Part shown: one piece after another, positions 1 through 6,764 of the stretch
Layout: every line of letters starts with the position of its first letter
Position numbering within the stretch: the first letter of the stretch is position 1
DNA from: RYN-431 sp036388295
GTDB lineage: Bacteria > Planctomycetota > Phycisphaerae > Tepidisphaerales > Tepidisphaeraceae
Direction: 5' to 3'
Assembly (NCBI GenBank): GCA_036388295.1
Contig: DASVSC010000082.1
Location: 1 to 20,599, forward strand
DNA: 20,599 bases
The notes under the pieces: generated by a model
The model's input: the letters and a program-made list of their open reading frames with translations, nothing else
The model's database searches: none
Told to the model about the DNA's origin: nothing
Made by a program: the position numbers and the translations under genes

Positions 1-1
1 G

Positions 2-91
2 ATCGGTACGCGGTACGAAAAGCGGGCCGACCACTACGCCACGATGCTCACGCTCGGCATGGCCGTCCTCTACCTGAGGGCACTGGCGTGA
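2..91 (+). pseudogene. IS5-family transposase, C-terminal end only
   Basis: Frame 2 reads 29 codons to a TGA at 89-91. The peptide contains TRYEKRADHY followed by MLTLGMAVLYLRALA, which matches the usual C-terminal end of IS5-type DDE transposases (a T-R-Y-[DE]-K motif, then a short hydrophobic helix). Only this tail lies in the window, so whether the upstream part is intact cannot be judged. It may be the end of a complete transposase rather than a remnant. No terminal inverted repeat is recognisable after the stop; a palindromic repeat half begins 20 bases later. Confidence 0.6.
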
Positions 92-110
92 CCCGTCAGA
101 CACAACCTAA

Positions 111-137
111 CCCTCTCCCGGCCATACCGGGAGAGGG
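111..137. repeat. Solo palindromic repeat, half of the paired element
   Basis: A perfect 11-bp stem (CCCTCTCCCGG at 111-121 and its complement at 127-137) encloses the loop CCATA. The unit, with the preceding CCTAA and following GGACC, equals the right-hand half of the paired elements at 4179-4317 and 9070-9207. The left half is absent. It lies just after the transposase tail and about 165 bases before the next gene. I see nothing else clear in 138-302. Confidence 0.85.
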
Positions 138-302
138 GACCGGACGTGTTTCCGCGGCACGTAAGTCGTTTGGCAAGCTAGGCAAGCCTCGACACGCCGC
201 GGCGACCCTGTTTTTCGGCCGTATGCTTTTGCTGTGAAGGACTTAGGCCTTGATGCGCGAATGTGATTCGAAGAAACAAAATCTTGTACGATTGAAACAC
301 TT

Positions 303-983
303 ATGAACGCTCCCGTTTCAGGCCCTGCCATCCCGTCCGATCCGGTTGTCGCGGCCCTTCGCACGCAGGCGGCGCAGTCCGTCGGCGGCGGCATGCTGCT
401 GGTGTTCGGCGGGGTGCTGGCGTCGATGCTGACGGTGGCGGTGATGGTGATCCTGGTCGGCCTGGTGATCGGCTGGTTCGGCCTCGGGTTCTGGGCCTGG
501 TTCGTCCTCATCGGCCTGATTTTCGCCGGTGGGGCGGTCGCCTGGCTGCGGACGCGGCCGGGACTGCTGGCGGGGCGGGCATTCGAATACGTCGACCCGC
601 GGCAGGAATGGGCGGGGCTGGGGCAATACGAAGGGGCGACCGCGCCGCTGGGCATGATCGCCGACGCCATTCTGATCGGCCCACGCATGATCGGGAGCGG
701 CATCAGCCAGGCGACGGACAAAGAGCCGCTGTCGCGCGAGCGGTTTTTCGACCGCTGCGCCCTGCTCCTGCGGCAACTGGGCCGGGCGGGCGAAGCGGTG
801 CGGCTGCCGGCGGTGCAGGTCGGCGAGGACGAGACGCCCGACAAGCTCCGCCCCGTCACCGCCTACCTCGACCGCCACGGCTGGATCGGCCAGAGCAGCG
901 ACGGCGGCCGGCTATGGCTGTCGACGCGGGCGAAAACGGATCTGCCCCGCCTCGGCGTGCCGGTGGGCGTGGTGGAGGCGTGA
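303..983 (+). CDS. Hypothetical two-TM membrane protein
   Basis: A 226-residue protein I do not recognise. Residues 1-25 are a short soluble lead. Two strongly hydrophobic segments follow at about 28-53 and 58-82, with a very short turn, so it looks like a helical hairpin in the inner membrane with both ends on the same side. Residues 90-226 are soluble. The stretch from about 145 (FFDRCALLLRQLGRAGEA...) to 213 (HGWIG, then SDGGRLWLST) has a helix-helix-hairpin pattern that could be a winged helix, but this is only inferred. The ATG at 303 has no strong Shine-Dalgarno sequence. It stands alone and converges on the isomerase-like gene across a palindromic doublet. Confidence 0.75.
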   Translation: MNAPVSGPAIPSDPVVAALRTQAAQSVGGGMLLVFGGVLASMLTVAVMVILVGLVIGWFGLGFWAWFVLIGLIFAGGAVAWLRTRPGLLAGRAFEYVDPRQEWAGLGQYEGATAPLGMIADAILIGPRMIGSGISQATDKEPLSRERFFDRCALLLRQLGRAGEAVRLPAVQVGEDETPDKLRPVTAYLDRHGWIGQSSDGGRLWLSTRAKTDLPRLGVPVGVVEA

Positions 984-989
984 ATGCCA

Positions 990-1063
990 AGGCATGGCCC
1001 GCTTCAGCGGGCCTGTGCGTGCGGTTCAAAACCCGGACAGGCCCGCTGAAGCGGGCCGTGCCT
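990..1063. repeat. REP-like palindromic doublet between convergent genes
   Basis: Arms 990-1016 and 1037-1063 are inverted copies of 27 bases with one mismatch (T at 995 against the expected C) and a 20-base spacer. Each arm is itself a palindrome (GGCCCGCT-TC-AGCGGGCC), so the unit can fold as two small hairpins or one long one. Its place between two convergent genes suggests a bidirectional transcription or decay barrier. There is no clear T-run. The core differs from the CCCTCTCCC repeats, so it is a separate family. Confidence 0.85.
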
Positions 1064-1101
1064 CGTGTGTGATGTGCCGACCCGCCCATTTGCCGTTTCT
1101 T

Positions 1102-1860
1102 TTACGCGTGTCCGAGCTTTTTCAGGTTGTCGTACCCCGTTTTCAGCACCGCCAGCGGGTCTTGGCCGTAGCAATCGTCCTGTTCGACGACGCCCCATTC
1201 CACGCCCGCGTCGGTCGCAGCACGGGTGAGGGCGGGGAAGTCGAGCGTGCCGGTGCCCACGGCGGCGAATCGGCCGTCGGGCGCGCGGTCCTTGCAGTGC
1301 AGGATTCGCAGCCGCGAGCCGAGGCCGCGGAGGAATGTGAGCGGGTCGAGGCCGGCTTGGGCGACCCAGTAGACGTCGACTTCGTACGCCATCAGGGCCG
1401 GGTCGACGTGCTGCCGTAGCAGGTCCATGGCGGTCTGGCCGTCGAACTGCTGGAACTCGAAGTCGTGGTTGTGGTAGCTCAGCCGCATGCCCTCGTCGGC
1501 CAGCTTTCGGCCGATGCTGTTGAAGGACGCCGCGTGCCCGAGCCAGTCGGCCTTGGTCTGACGGCGGCTTTCGCCGAGGTATGGGATGACGACTTCGATA
1601 TTGCCGATCGTCTTCTGGTCGCGCACCGTGTTGACGAAATCGGTTTCGAGCGATTCCAGCGGGACGTGGGTGCCGCTGACCCGCAGGCCGGCATCATCAA
1701 GCGCTTGCCGAAGCTCGGCCGCGGTTTTCAGGCTGCCGAAGCCGGCCAGTTCGACGCCGGTGAAACCGATCGCCCGCACGGCCTTGAGCAGGGCCGGCAT
1801 CTCTTTTTGGGCCGCGTCGCGAACGGTGTAGAGCTGGGCGGACAGTTTTAAGTTGGCCAT
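1102..1860 (-). CDS. Sugar phosphate isomerase/epimerase-like TIM-barrel protein
   Basis: A 252-residue member of the xylose isomerase-like TIM-barrel superfamily (AP endonuclease 2 fold). Visible landmarks are the N-terminal strand LSAQLYTVRD, GFTGVELAG (32-40), SYHNHDFEF (128-136), EVDVYWVAQAG (160-170), LHCKDR (187-192) and GVVEQDD (223-229). Candidate metal and catalytic residues are E37, H130/H132, D162, H188 and E226, which the family uses to bind a divalent metal and isomerise sugars or inositols. The exact substrate cannot be told. No signal peptide is seen, so it is probably cytoplasmic. I chose the ATG at 1860 (MANLKLSAQ) because homology begins there. An ATG two codons upstream (1866) is equally possible, and AAAG lies just upstream of both. 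Confidence 0.85.
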   Translation of the reverse strand: MANLKLSAQLYTVRDAAQKEMPALLKAVRAIGFTGVELAGFGSLKTAAELRQALDDAGLRVSGTHVPLESLETDFVNTVRDQKTIGNIEVVIPYLGESRRQTKADWLGHAASFNSIGRKLADEGMRLSYHNHDFEFQQFDGQTAMDLLRQHVDPALMAYEVDVYWVAQAGLDPLTFLRGLGSRLRILHCKDRAPDGRFAAVGTGTLDFPALTRAATDAGVEWGVVEQDDCYGQDPLAVLKTGYDNLKKLGHA

Positions 1861-1922
1861 ACGCATTACTTTGCATCCGGTCCGACGAAACGACAAGGCG
1901 AATGGCTGTTGGGAACCGAAGA

Positions 1923-1951
1923 AATATTGGATTTAAATCAAACTTTGTGAA
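1923..1951 (-). promoter_or_regulatory. Candidate sigma70-type promoter for the isomerase-like gene
   Basis: On the minus strand, TTCACA (1951-1946; 5 of 6 against TTGACA) is followed by a 17-base spacer and AATATT (1928-1923; 4 of 6). It sits in an AT-rich island unusual for this GC-rich window. Predicted transcription would start near 1916, giving a leader of roughly 50-56 nt. Confidence 0.4.
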
Positions 1952-2001
1952 CAGGTCGGACGTACAAATATGCAGACGAAAGTCACCTTCCTCCTTCCCT
2001 G

Positions 2002-2038
2002 GGCGGCGTGGGTTCCGAGAGACCCACGCCGCCTTTTT
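2002..2038 (+). terminator. Intrinsic terminator with no obvious plus-strand gene
   Basis: A perfect 11-bp GC-rich stem (GGCGGCGTGGG at 2002-2012, complement at 2023-2033) with a 10-base loop is followed by TTTTT at 2034-2038. The T-run makes it directional on the plus strand, yet both neighbouring genes are on the minus strand. It may end an unannotated short transcript or be an interspersed repeat. Read on the minus strand it is a plain hairpin beyond the amidohydrolase stop. Confidence 0.6.
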
Positions 2039-2061
2039 GCGCGCTTAAATCAGGCCGGTTT

Positions 2062-2116
2062 GTAGGGCGGGCACTGCCTGTCGTCGATCGGGAAAGGCGG
2101 GCAGTGCCCGCCCTAC
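2062..2116. repeat. Inverted repeat, GTAGGGCGGGCACTGCC family
   Basis: Perfect 17-base arms at 2062-2078 and 2100-2116 are separated by 21 bases. It lies immediately 3' of the guanine deaminase-like gene on the minus strand and could act as its 3' hairpin. The arm sequence differs from the other palindromes here, making it a third small repeat family. Confidence 0.8.
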
Positions 2117-2132
2117 GGAAGAACGGCGGTTG

Positions 2133-3518
2133 TCACGTCGCGGGGAACATCTGTTGGCCCGCTAACACCACCCGGCTGAACCGGCCTTCCAAGCGTTTGG
2201 CCAAGGTGGCGGCGTCGGCGGTCAGGGCGGCCAGTGTCGCGTGCGAGGGCGTGCCTGTCGCCAGATCGTCCAGGTCGGCGGCCGTCGTGCGGGGAGTGAA
2301 ACCGCCCAAATCCAGCAGCGAGCGGCGGATGACGTCTTCGGCGGACGTGACGCCGGGCGGCACCGTCACGCGGGCGATCGCGTAACTGAGGGCCGACCCG
2401 GGCTCGAAGGTGCCGACCTGGTCGGCCACGTTCAGCACCCGGGCCGGGGCGAGGGTGGTGCGCCACAGGGCTTCGCAGGCCGTCGCGTGGTCGTGGCGGC
2501 CGCGGTGGACGAGCAGGAACATCGCCATCTCCGCCAGCAGCGACGTCGTCGGCGACGCGCCGACGTCCGTGCAGATCGCGTAGTCGATCCCCCGGGCGGC
2601 CACGTCGTCCAGCTTCATGATGCCCGATCCCAGCAGCGCGTTGCTGGTCGGGCAGTGGGCGACGACCGCGTGACGGCTTTGCAGGACGGCCCATTCCGGC
2701 TCGGTCATGTGCACGCAGTGCGCCAGGATCGGCCGAGTGTCGAGCAGGCCGTCGCGGAGGTAGACGTGGGTGTACGACTCGGCGTCGGGATACAGCACCG
2801 TTTCGACGAACTCCTTCTCTGACAGCTGTTCATTGAGGTGCGTTTGCGTCAGCAGTTCGAACTCACGCGCGACGGAGGCCCCGTACTTGCGAAGGCCGGA
2901 CGACGTGGCGACGGCGAAGCGGTCGGTCACCACGAGGCGCTTCCCGAGCGATTCGGCCAGGTTGCGCAAGTCCGGCTGCACGTACGGGCCGTTGCGCAGA
3001 TCGACGGGGCAGTTCTGGTCCATCAGCACCAGGCCGCCATGCCAGAGCGGGCCGAGGCGGTGCAGGGCGTCGAAGCTGGCCTCGGCGTGGACGGTGAGGA
3101 ACACGCTGCCGCCCGCCACGCCGTTGCGCAGCGTGTCGGCCGCGAAGGCGTCGACCACGCGGCGGGCGTCGTCGAGGTCTTCGAACCGCATCTCGGCCGG
3201 GAAGACGTTGCGGTTCAGCCCGGCGATCAGGCGGCCCTCGGCCGCATCGCAGGGCACGCCCTCGCAGAAGCGGCCGCGGATCGGGTGCTGCGGCACGTGC
3301 GTGTGCAGGTCCAGCATGGGCGGCAACAGCAGCCCGTCGATCCGCTCGATCGCCTGCGGCGTGCCGAAGCGGGCGACGAACTCCGGCCACGGCCCGACGA
3401 ACGTGACACGGCCCCGTTCGTCGGCCGCCAGCACGCCGTCGGGCAGGAAGTCGATCGTGCGATCCGCTTTAGGATTCAGGATCGGCCCGCGGAGCACTGC
3501 TGGCACAGCCATAGCCAT
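2133..3518 (-). CDS. guaD: Guanine deaminase-like amidohydrolase
   Basis: A 461-residue metal-dependent amidohydrolase most like guanine deaminase, which converts guanine to xanthine and ammonia in the cytoplasm. Landmarks: DLHTHVPQ (70-77; metal ligands H72 and H74), NVFPAEMRF (104-112; a guanine deaminase-like FPxE segment), TDRFAVATSSGL (198-209; the R-F segment that contacts guanine in characterised enzymes), QTHLNEQ (225-231; H227), AHCVH (266-270; H267), VAHCPTSNALLGSG and CTDVGASPTTS (D318). Length fits the family. The first ATG (3518) directly abuts AGGG; the in-frame ATG at 3512 places AGGG about 6 bases upstream and may be the true start. It lies 30 bases downstream of the transthyretin-like gene, so the two are probably cotranscribed. 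A related chlorohydrolase-type specificity cannot be excluded. Confidence 0.82.
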   Translation of the reverse strand: MAMAVPAVLRGPILNPKADRTIDFLPDGVLAADERGRVTFVGPWPEFVARFGTPQAIERIDGLLLPPMLDLHTHVPQHPIRGRFCEGVPCDAAEGRLIAGLNRNVFPAEMRFEDLDDARRVVDAFAADTLRNGVAGGSVFLTVHAEASFDALHRLGPLWHGGLVLMDQNCPVDLRNGPYVQPDLRNLAESLGKRLVVTDRFAVATSSGLRKYGASVAREFELLTQTHLNEQLSEKEFVETVLYPDAESYTHVYLRDGLLDTRPILAHCVHMTEPEWAVLQSRHAVVAHCPTSNALLGSGIMKLDDVAARGIDYAICTDVGASPTTSLLAEMAMFLLVHRGRHDHATACEALWRTTLAPARVLNVADQVGTFEPGSALSYAIARVTVPPGVTSAEDVIRRSLLDLGGFTPRTTAADLDDLATGTPSHATLAALTADAATLAKRLEGRFSRVVLAGQQMFPAT

Positions 3519-3548
3519 CCCTGCAGTATCCGCAGGCTGGCCGCTGGA

Positions 3549-3908
3549 TCAACCGCCGTGCAGGGCACAGTGGACGCTGTAGCGGTCGGGCGCTAGCTCG
3601 ACGCGCACCTGTCGGCCGGCGGCGGCGTCGTCGATCACGAAGACCACCGGCACGATATCCAGCGCCCGCGCCCGCTCCGGATGGGCGTGCTGAAAGTAGT
3701 CGCCCGCGTGCAGGACGATCTTGTAAACGCCGGCCGACAGCTTCGCGCCGCTGATCAGCGGAAGGGCGGTGGTGCCGTCGTCGTTGGTCGAGGCCGCCTT
3801 GAGCAGCACGTCGCCTTGCGGTTCCACCCAGTACACCTGCAGACGCAGCCCCGCCGCACGCCGGCCGAGCAGGGTGTCTTCGATGATGGCCGTCAGGGCG
3901 CTGGGCAT
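3549..3908 (-). CDS. Transthyretin-fold protein of the HIU hydrolase family, active site not conserved
   Basis: A 119-residue protein with the full pattern of 5-hydroxyisourate hydrolase: the N-terminal strand LTAIIEDTLLGRRAAGL, the TNDDGTTALPL turn, YKIVLHAGDYF, LDIVPVVFVI and a final RYSVHCALHGG. The family hydrolyses the first product of urate oxidation, which suits a gene beside a guanine deaminase. However, each hallmark catalytic position I can align has changed: the N-terminal His is Ile (LTTHVLDT becomes LTAIIEDT), the Arg of DGR is Thr, the HxHVPL His is Gln/Arg, and the C-terminal YRGS is missing. It may be a divergent enzyme or a non-catalytic binding protein. The start at 3908 has AAGGAAG 8 bases upstream. 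The frame runs open further upstream into the tRNA gene, which argues against an earlier start. Confidence 0.75.
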   Translation of the reverse strand: MPSALTAIIEDTLLGRRAAGLRLQVYWVEPQGDVLLKAASTNDDGTTALPLISGAKLSAGVYKIVLHAGDYFQHAHPERARALDIVPVVFVIDDAAAGRQVRVELAPDRYSVHCALHGG

Positions 3909-3948
3909 CGGGGCATCTTCCTTGGAACGGGCCGGCGAATCCAACCGC

Positions 3949-3976
3949 TTGCGGAAATCGAACAGGACGCCATAAT
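3949..3976 (+). promoter_or_regulatory. Candidate promoter of the tRNA-Leu gene
   Basis: TTGCGG at 3949-3954, a 16-base spacer, then CATAAT at 3971-3976 (5 of 6 against TATAAT). Transcription would begin near 3983, about 32 bases before the mature tRNA. The leader holds a perfect 8-bp hairpin (3986-3993 with 3998-4005). Confidence 0.45.
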
Positions 3977-4014
3977 TCCACGCTCGCCGCGACGCCTGTC
4001 GCGGCAGGTCCGAT

Positions 4015-4097
4015 GGCCCCTTGGCGGAATTGGCAGACGCGCTAGACTCAAAATCTTGTGCCCACAAGGCGTGCCGGTTCGACCCCGGCAGGGGCCA
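4015..4097 (+). tRNA. tRNA-Leu, anticodon CAA
   Basis: An 83-nt class II tRNA. Acceptor stem GGCCCCT (4015-4021) pairs with AGGGGCC (4090-4096), discriminator A4097. The D arm has a GCG/CGC stem and the usual Leu GAATTGG loop. The anticodon loop CTCAAAA (4047-4053) carries CAA at 4049-4051, reading UUG. A 14-base variable arm folds TGCC/GGCG (4059-4072), and the T arm is GCCGG-TTCGACC-CCGGC. The anticodon stem CTAGA/TCTTG has one U-U mismatch at 28:42. CCA is not encoded, so it would be added after transcription. The minus-strand hiuH-like gene lies divergently upstream. Confidence 0.95.
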
Positions 4098-4102
4098 CAT
4101 TG

Positions 4103-4135
4103 GCAGAAAACCCGCGATCTTCGCGGGTTTTCTGC
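4103..4135 (+). terminator. Terminator of tRNA-Leu
   Basis: A perfect 15-bp stem (GCAGAAAACCCGCGA at 4103-4117, complement at 4121-4135) with loop TCT. The GC core followed by GTTTTCT is a standard intrinsic terminator on the plus strand. The AAAA on the other side makes it potentially bidirectional. It begins six bases after the tRNA ends. Confidence 0.85.
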
Positions 4136-4178
4136 ATTATCCAAAAGCACACGTGTTCACGTAGCGGGCGCTAGTGTT

Positions 4179-4317
4179 CCCTCTCCCGGTATGGCCGGGA
4201 GAGGGTAGGGTGAGGGCTTCGACCGAGCGGCATAGAACGTCAGCCCGCGACCGCGTTCTTCAAGTCCGCTGTCGTCGGCCCTCACCCTAGCCCTCTCCCG
4301 GCCATACCGGGAGAGGG
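4179..4317. repeat. Paired-palindrome element A (MITE/BIME-like)
   Basis: Two copies of the 27-base palindrome lie in inverted orientation: 4179-4205 (loop TATGG) and 4291-4317 (loop CCATA). Inside them are matching inner inverted repeats, TAGGGTGAGGG on the left and CCCTCACCCTA on the right, so the whole 139-bp unit is a nested inverted repeat. The left interior CTTCGACCGAGCGGCA (4217-4232) is also found, with one change, in element B. It fills the gap between the tRNA terminator and the convergent GH3 gene. No transposase is encoded, so any movement would need one supplied elsewhere. Confidence 0.88.
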
Positions 4318-4331
4318 GACCAGATGCCATC

Positions 4332-6671
4332 TCAACGATTGACCGCCGGCCGCAGCAGGGCCTGCGGCGTCGGCGCTTGGCCGTTGATCTTCACCGTCTG
4401 CGTCAGCCGGATGTCGGTCGACGACGCGCCGACCTGCAGTTCGATTTGGCCTGATTCCAGCGACCACGTATTGCGTCCGACGTCCCAGTACGCCAGCCGC
4501 GACGCGGGCACCGTCAGCGGCACGGTCTTGGTCTGGCCGGCGGGAATGTGGACGCGGGCGAACGCCTTCAGTTCCTTCTTCGGCCGGTCGATCGCGGAGC
4601 CGACATGGCGGACGTACAGCTGGACGACGTCGTCGCTGTCGCGCGGGCCGCTGTTGGTCACATCGACGCTGACGCGCAGCGTGCCGTCCTTGCCCAGTTC
4701 GGCGGCGTCGGCCTTCAGGTTTGCGTAGGCGAACGTCGTATAGCTCAGGCCGAAGCCGAACGGGTAGAGCGGCTCGGGCTTGGCGTACAGGTACGTGTGG
4801 CCGTGACGGATGTCGTAGTCGAGCAGGCGCGGCAAGTCGCTCATCCGCTTCGGCCAGGTCTGCGTGAGCCGGCCGGCGGGGCTGACGTCGCCGAAGATCA
4901 CGTCGGCCAAACCGTTGCCCAGTTCCTGCGCGCTGTGCGTGACGTGCAGAATGGCCGGGACGTTTTCCTGCGTCCAGTTGATCGCGTACGGGAAGCTGCT
5001 GACGAGCACGACCACCGTCCGCGGGTTAACGGCCCGCACGCGCTTGATCAGCTCTTCGTGTTCCAGATCGATGCTCGCGCGGTCCATCGCCTCTTTGCCG
5101 AAGCTGGGCAGCGTACGCTGTTCCCAGCCGGCGCCGCCGGTCGGGTGATTGCCGACGAAGACGACTGCGATGTCGCTACGGCTGGCGTGATAGGTCACGC
5201 CGCCGTCGTCGTTGCTGGGGGCGAACTGGATTTGCAGCGGCGTCGCCGGCGCGGGCTGGCCCATGCCGAGTGCCGGCGCGGTGCCGGGCGCGGGGGCGGT
5301 GGGCGGCGGCGTCGGGTTGCGCAGACGCTCGAGCTGCCGCGCCTCGGCCCGGCGCTGCACGCGCCCGCGGAACCCGTCGATCGGCGAGACGGCGTAGGGC
5401 GGCGTGCCGCCGTACCAGTCGCCGAGCACTTCGAACGACCGCGGCCCGATGACCGCGATGCTGCGCACCTTCGTCTCGTCGATCGGCAGCAGGTTGCCCT
5501 CGTTTTTCAACAGCACAATCGACTGCTGCACGGCCTCACGGGCCAGGGCACGCGCCTCGTCCTTCATCCACGGCTCGACCGGGTCGTGCTCGGGTGTGCC
5601 GATGGCGGCGTACGGGTTGCCCTCGGGCGGATCGAACTGGCCGAGCTTGAGCATCACGCGGTAGACGCCGCGCAGACGCTCGTCGATGTCGGCCTCGCTG
5701 AGCAGGCCTTGCGCCAGAGCGTCGTTAACGGGCTTGGCCTGGCGGTCGAGGAACTGGTTGATGCCGGTCTTCACGCAGGCCGCGGCGGCCTGGGCGAGGT
5801 CTTCGTAGTAGTTCTGGGTGCGTACGAGGTTTCCGAGTGCGCCGCCGTCGGTGCAGATAATGCCGTCGTTGCCCCATTCCTTCATCGTTACGTCGCGCAG
5901 GATCGGGTGGACGGTGCAGGGGATGCCGTTGTAGCTGTTGTACGACGCCATGAACGCGCGCGAGCCGGCCTCGACGATGGCCATCTCGAACGGCTTGGCG
6001 AAATACTCGCGGAACAGACGCTGGTCGAAGTTGCTGTTGGTGCGGGCGCGGTCGTCTTCGTTGCTGTTGGCCAGGAAGTGCTTGAGCAGCGACGCGGTGG
6101 CCCAGTATTTGGGGTGATCTCCCTGCAGGCCGTGGACGAACGCGCTGCTCATGGTGCCGGTGAGGAACGGGTCTTCGCCGAAGCTTTCTTCGGTCCGGCC
6201 CCAGCGTGGATCGCGGGCCAGGTCGGCGTTGGGCGCGCGGACGACGAGGCCGCCCTGCGCGTACTTGGGGCTCTGCAGGATGTAGCGGCACTCGTACGCC
6301 TCCTGGGCGGCGCAGCGCCTGAGCAGATCAGGGTTCCACGTTTCGCCGAGGCCGTACGCCTGCGGGAACGTGGTCGTCGGCACCGTGCGTGGCCGGCCCC
6401 AGCTGGCGGGGCCGCCCTGCGTCAGGCCGTGCAGGCCTTCGACGTGGCGGACGCCGACGAAGCCGAGGCGCTTCACGCTCGGGTCGGTGCCAAGGGCGTT
6501 GACCTTTTCGTCGATCGTCATGCGCTTCAGCAGGTCGTCGATGCGCTGATCGGCCGGCAGCGAGACGTCACGGAAGGGCATGCCCGGCTGCGTCGTCGGC
6601 TGCGCGATGGCCGTCGCCGCCGTCGCGACCACGCCCAGAACGGTTCCCCTCAAGCTGTTGGCTGTATTCAT
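4332..6671 (-). CDS. Secreted GH3 glycoside hydrolase (beta-glucosidase/xylosidase type)
   Basis: A 779-residue glycoside hydrolase family 3 enzyme. Residues 1-23 form a Sec signal peptide (cleavage likely after AIA). The GH3 N-terminal barrel spans about 35-350, with VEGLHG, DPRWGRTEESFGEDP (154-168), KHFLAN (197-202), and the nucleophile Asp as D275 in IICTDGGAL, where the better-known motif is SDW. The C-terminal sandwich spans about 375-615 (SIVLLKNEGNLLPID), and a fibronectin III-like domain ends the protein (LYPFGFGLSYTTF onward). A Pro/Ala-rich stretch at about 452-478 interrupts the C-terminal domain. It should release terminal sugars from beta-linked oligosaccharides outside the cytoplasm; substrate unknown. 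The ATG at 6671 is chosen because it gives a clean signal peptide and is preceded by AGGAAGAGGA. It diverges from a second GH3 gene 93 bases away. Confidence 0.92.
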   Translation of the reverse strand: MNTANSLRGTVLGVVATAATAIAQPTTQPGMPFRDVSLPADQRIDDLLKRMTIDEKVNALGTDPSVKRLGFVGVRHVEGLHGLTQGGPASWGRPRTVPTTTFPQAYGLGETWNPDLLRRCAAQEAYECRYILQSPKYAQGGLVVRAPNADLARDPRWGRTEESFGEDPFLTGTMSSAFVHGLQGDHPKYWATASLLKHFLANSNEDDRARTNSNFDQRLFREYFAKPFEMAIVEAGSRAFMASYNSYNGIPCTVHPILRDVTMKEWGNDGIICTDGGALGNLVRTQNYYEDLAQAAAACVKTGINQFLDRQAKPVNDALAQGLLSEADIDERLRGVYRVMLKLGQFDPPEGNPYAAIGTPEHDPVEPWMKDEARALAREAVQQSIVLLKNEGNLLPIDETKVRSIAVIGPRSFEVLGDWYGGTPPYAVSPIDGFRGRVQRRAEARQLERLRNPTPPPTAPAPGTAPALGMGQPAPATPLQIQFAPSNDDGGVTYHASRSDIAVVFVGNHPTGGAGWEQRTLPSFGKEAMDRASIDLEHEELIKRVRAVNPRTVVVLVSSFPYAINWTQENVPAILHVTHSAQELGNGLADVIFGDVSPAGRLTQTWPKRMSDLPRLLDYDIRHGHTYLYAKPEPLYPFGFGLSYTTFAYANLKADAAELGKDGTLRVSVDVTNSGPRDSDDVVQLYVRHVGSAIDRPKKELKAFARVHIPAGQTKTVPLTVPASRLAYWDVGRNTWSLESGQIELQVGASSTDIRLTQTVKINGQAPTPQALLRPAVNR

Positions 6672-6764
6672 CGGTCCTCTTCCTGTTAAATACGCATTCA
6701 GGCTACCGACCCGGCGGTCCGGCGGCCAGCGGCAGGAACAAGACCTGACAGGCGAGGCACATCG
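6672..6764. promoter_or_regulatory. Shared divergent promoter region of the two GH3 genes
   Basis: The 93-base gap must hold the promoters of both divergent GH3 genes unless they are read from further away. Ribosome binding sites are visible at both edges (AGGAAGAGGA for the minus gene, GAGG 7 bases before the plus gene). An AT-rich patch, TTAAATA near 6686, is the best candidate core element. No clear operator is seen. Confidence 0.4.

Noticed and set aside
3909..4100. An N-terminal extension of the transthyretin-like gene through the tRNA
   Set aside because: It would translate the antisense of a tRNA gene; an AAGGAAG site sets the start at 3908.
4548..6689. A 713-codon open frame antisense to the first GH3 gene
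   Set aside because: The minus strand carries a full GH3 protein with all motifs. The antisense frame is rich in R, A, V, D and H, has no recognisable domain, and is typical of GC-rich shadow frames.
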